Assembly: GCA_013140575.1 (NCBI GenBank)
Contig: JABFSN010000007.1
Coordinates: 1 to 43,404 of the forward strand
Reading direction: 5' to 3'
DNA length: 43,404 nucleotides
Origin: Phycisphaerales bacterium
Lineage (GTDB): Bacteria > Planctomycetota > Phycisphaerae > UBA1845
Under the pieces are notes generated by a model. That model ran no database searches. It was not told the DNA's origin and saw only the letters and a program-made list of their open reading frames with translations. Made by a program: the position numbers and the translations under genes. Shown here piece after piece: positions 41,666 to 43,404 of the stretch. Within the stretch, counting starts at the first letter, position 1; the number at the start of each line of letters is the position of its first letter.

Positions 41666-41764
41666 TGGCGTCGCCGTCGCTGGGTGGCTGGGTGGCATGG
41701 CCGCGGCATTGGGCGGCCATGTTCAGTCGCCACACCGCGCCATGTCGCCCGTTCCCCTGTTGCG

Positions 41765-41793
41765 ATTATACATCGGATCGCGCGCCGTGCGAA
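41765..41793 (-). promoter_or_regulatory. Promoter of ispH
   Basis: On the minus strand: TTCGCA (41788-41793), a 17-base spacer and a consensus TATAAT (41765-41770). Transcription would begin about 93 bases before the ispH ATG, within the gap after surE. Confidence 0.55.
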
Positions 41794-41800
41794 CCTGCCG

Positions 41801-42568
41801 TCAATCGACCGCCGGCCAGCGGATGGCCGACAGACGATCGAACCGTGACCGGTCGGTCAGGTCCACGTGCAGGGGCGTGACCACGACGTACCCCTCGGCC
41901 AGCGCGTGCAAATCAGTTTCATGCGGTCCCTGCGGCTCCGAAAAATCGCCGCCCAGCGTGTAATGGCGGTCGCCGTCGGCGCCGTCGCGGCGGTCGTAGC
42001 GGTCGCGCATGACCTGCAACGCCTGAACGGCCACGCGGACGCCCTTCGGCCGGCCCGGGCCGAGCCTGGGCACGTTGATGTTGACCAGTTTGCCCGGGGG
42101 CAAACCTTCGGCCAGCAATGCGTCGATGATCCGCCGGGCGATCGTCGCCGCCCGGTCGAAATCCGTCTCCTGCCCGCGCTCCAGCGACACCGCGACGGCC
42201 GGCAGACCCAGCAACGCCCCCTCGGCCGCGGCGGCCACCGTGCCGGAATACAACACGTTGATGCTGACGTTGGCCCCGTCGTTGACCCCGGATACGACCA
42301 GGTCGGGCCGCGTCTCGGCCAGTTCGTGAACGGCCAGCTTCACGCAATCCGCCGGCCGACCGCCCACGCTCCACCCGTAAAACGCATTCTGCACGTGAAT
42401 CCGCCGGACCGGAATCGCCTGCCCCACGGTGATCCCGTGGGCCGTGGCCGACTGCACCGAATCGGGCGCGACCACCGTCACCGATCCGAGATCGACCAGC
42501 GCCCGATACATGGCCGCCAACCCGGGTGCGAGAATGCCGTCGTCGTTGGATAGCAGTACGTGCATCAC
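41801..42568 (-). CDS. surE: 5'/3'-nucleotidase SurE
   Basis: A 255-residue metal-dependent nucleotidase acting on nucleoside monophosphates. Motifs are LLSNDDGILAPGL near the N-terminus (the DD metal site), APDSVQSATAHGIT, VSGVNDGANVSINVLYSGTV with the second metal ligand Asn, and TPLHVDLTD near the end. Two ATGs are available (42568, 42565). A TATTAT -10-like hexamer on the minus strand (42575-42580) ends six bases before the first, which suggests a leaderless transcript, but the -35 match is poor. The C-terminus is followed after 135 bases by ispH. Confidence 0.94.
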   Translation of the reverse strand: MMHVLLSNDDGILAPGLAAMYRALVDLGSVTVVAPDSVQSATAHGITVGQAIPVRRIHVQNAFYGWSVGGRPADCVKLAVHELAETRPDLVVSGVNDGANVSINVLYSGTVAAAAEGALLGLPAVAVSLERGQETDFDRAATIARRIIDALLAEGLPPGKLVNINVPRLGPGRPKGVRVAVQALQVMRDRYDRRDGADGDRHYTLGGDFSEPQGPHETDLHALAEGYVVVTPLHVDLTDRSRFDRLSAIRWPAVD

Positions 42569-42717
42569 CGACGCATAATACGGCCGACTTCCGGTTGCGG
42601 CGAGCGTGACTCCGCAACCGGGGTTTGGGATGTCGCTGCCAATGACCTAAACGCCATCGAGGTTCGCACCGAAGTGTTGACTTCGACGCGGCGTTACCGC
42701 ACAATTCGACATACTCC

Positions 42718-43040
42718 CTTGGGGATCGCATCCCCAAGCCCGACGCCTCGCTCATGCGAGGCGTCTAGCATTTGCCTCGGTCGCACGATGCTGGGTGACC
42801 CATCCATCGCGCGGCGATGCGGCGACGTATACGTCGCCGGGTCACGATGATCCGACGCGCCGACGACGGGGGCCGGCCGCGGTATTCGATCGGTGCGACC
42901 AAACCACAACGCCTCGTGACGAATGCAATCCCACGCGTTTCACGCGTGGACGCCGCCCGCACCGTTCGATCATCGCGACCCCACACTTTGCTATCGCAAA
43001 GAATGAGCCCCCCGGCCGGCCGGGCTAGACGGCTCATTCT
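42718..43040. repeat. Array of six perfect hairpins in non-coding DNA
   Basis: The 465-base gap 42569-43033 has no convincing gene. Its right part carries these hairpins: CTTGGGGAT-CGC-ATCCCCAAG (42718-42738); GACGCCTCGC/GCGAGGCGTC (42742-42765); the 20-base palindrome at 42820-42839; CCACGCGT-TTC-ACGCGTGG (42931-42949); CTTTGC-TATC-GCAAAG (42986-43001); and AGAATGAGCC/GGCTCATTCT (43000-43009 with 43031-43040). The last encloses the palindrome CCCGGCCGGCCGGG. It overlaps the stop codon of the next minus-strand gene and may be its terminator. Confidence 0.8.
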
Positions 43041-43294
43041 ACGAGCCGAGCTTGGTAAAGCTTAGAAAACGTCTTGACCAATTCACTTTGTGCAGACAAA
43101 TCCGAAGTGATCATCTCAATAGCCAAGCGAGTCATCTCTCGAATAATCAAGGACTCGCCTATAAACACCTGCACAGTTCTAGCCGGCCATACGCCTGTCT
43201 GACCGCTATAGAAATATGCGTGAAAAGTAAGTAGACATTCTGTAAAACGTCTCTCGATTGAATCATCGAGAATTTCAACTAAATAACTCCCCAC
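43034..43294 (-). CDS. Small protein of unknown function in AT-richer DNA
   Basis: An 86-residue frame starting with GTG at 43294 (VGSYLVEILDDSIERRFTEC) and ending SELVKTFSKLYQARLVE. The middle has an amphipathic helix around FIGESLIIREMTRLAIEMIT. No family is recognised. Its DNA is visibly less GC-rich than the rest of the window, suggesting recent acquisition. It begins 15 bases after the stop of the partial upstream gene, so the two may be an operon. Its stop lies inside the hairpin at 43000-43040. There is no strong Shine-Dalgarno sequence, so whether it is expressed is unsure. Confidence 0.5.
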   Translation of the reverse strand: MGSYLVEILDDSIERRFTECLLTFHAYFYSGQTGVWPARTVQVFIGESLIIREMTRLAIEMITSDLSAQSELVKTFSKLYQARLVE

Positions 43295-43309
43295 AATAGG
43301 GAAACTGGT

Positions 43310-43404
43310 CTATGCCGCCTTGGAACGCAGATACGCATGGCGTTCGACTTCAAATGGTCTGCGGTGTTCGAGCCACTCGAACACCGTGTTCAACAGATCC
43401 TCCA
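43310..43404 (-). CDS. C-terminal end of an unidentified gene, cut by the window
   Basis: The minus strand reads EDLLNTVFEWLEHRRPFEVE followed by RHAYLRSKAA and a TAG stop at 43310-43312. The frame is open to the window end and has protein-like composition. The N-terminal part lies outside the window. It precedes the small gene at 43034-43294 by 15 bases. Too little is visible to name it. Confidence 0.5.
   Translation of the reverse strand, partial: EDLLNTVFEWLEHRRPFEVERHAYLRSKAA

Noticed and set aside
40412-41848. 478-residue plus-strand frame over the CDGSH and ispH genes
   Set aside because: It spans two well-supported genes and a repeat element, and its product is low-complexity.
42694-42909. 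Short minus-strand frame in the hairpin array
   Set aside because: It consists of hairpin DNA and has no protein-like features.

Overview
The window is GC-rich bacterial chromosome. The best guess for the source is a Planctomycetota-like bacterium, possibly Phycisphaerae-like. The signs are several short membrane or soluble proteins with CxxC...CxxCG zinc ribbons (one with a CGYNL signature), a tail-anchored zinc-ribbon/GYF-like protein, a fused ProDH/P5CDH, AddAB instead of RecBCD, the MEP isoprenoid enzyme IspH, and intergenic DNA crowded with short palindromic repeats. This is an inference from gene style; no rRNA or other phylogenetic marker was available to test it. Most of the long antisense reading frames are by-products of the high GC content.

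Left part (1-19759). A 5'-truncated 3-hydroxyacyl-CoA dehydrogenase and a thiolase form a plus-strand beta-oxidation pair. They abut, tail to tail, a long minus-strand block. That block reads, in transcription order: Lon-like protease, ribH, nusB, ftsY, a zinc-ribbon membrane protein, addB, addA, a PutA-type fused proline dehydrogenase/P5C dehydrogenase, an ABC ATPase and an ABC-2 permease. From addB to the permease every junction overlaps (8, 4, 4 and 4 bases), so DNA repair, proline catabolism and an exporter look translationally coupled.

Middle part (19760-33725). A secreted protein with a secretin/STN-like domain is followed by a repeat-rich stretch. There, two inverted copies of a roughly 160-bp palindromic element flank a threonine aldolase gene (ltaE). 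Next on the minus strand come a zinc-ribbon protein, a lipoprotein, and a sodium:neurotransmitter-type symporter with a 50-residue membrane partner. A two-component pair follows (PAS histidine kinase plus sigma-54 activator). On the plus strand are a secreted DM13-DUF11-thrombospondin type 3 protein with a probable C-terminal sorting tail and a tandem PTPS/QueD-like protein whose N-terminal half has lost its metal ligands. A small leaderless gene and a zinc-ribbon/GYF-like membrane protein close this part on the minus strand.

Right part (33726-43404). The minus strand carries a primary-type sigma factor and a MacB/FtsX-type ABC permease, and the plus strand a MntA-HepT toxin-antitoxin pair behind an operator-like palindrome. 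Then come an OmpA-type lipoprotein, a LapA-like membrane protein, an enlarged prepilin peptidase carrying palindromic elements inside its coding sequence, a double-CDGSH protein, ispH and surE. A 320-bp array of perfect hairpins follows. It ends at an AT-richer edge with two unidentified small genes, the second cut by the window end.

The most interesting material is the system of palindromic elements. Several families recur across the window, with base changes that keep the hairpins paired. One family shows terminal inverted repeats like a miniature mobile element, and one appears inside a coding sequence. No CRISPR array, tRNA, rRNA, prophage or recognisable transposase gene was seen.
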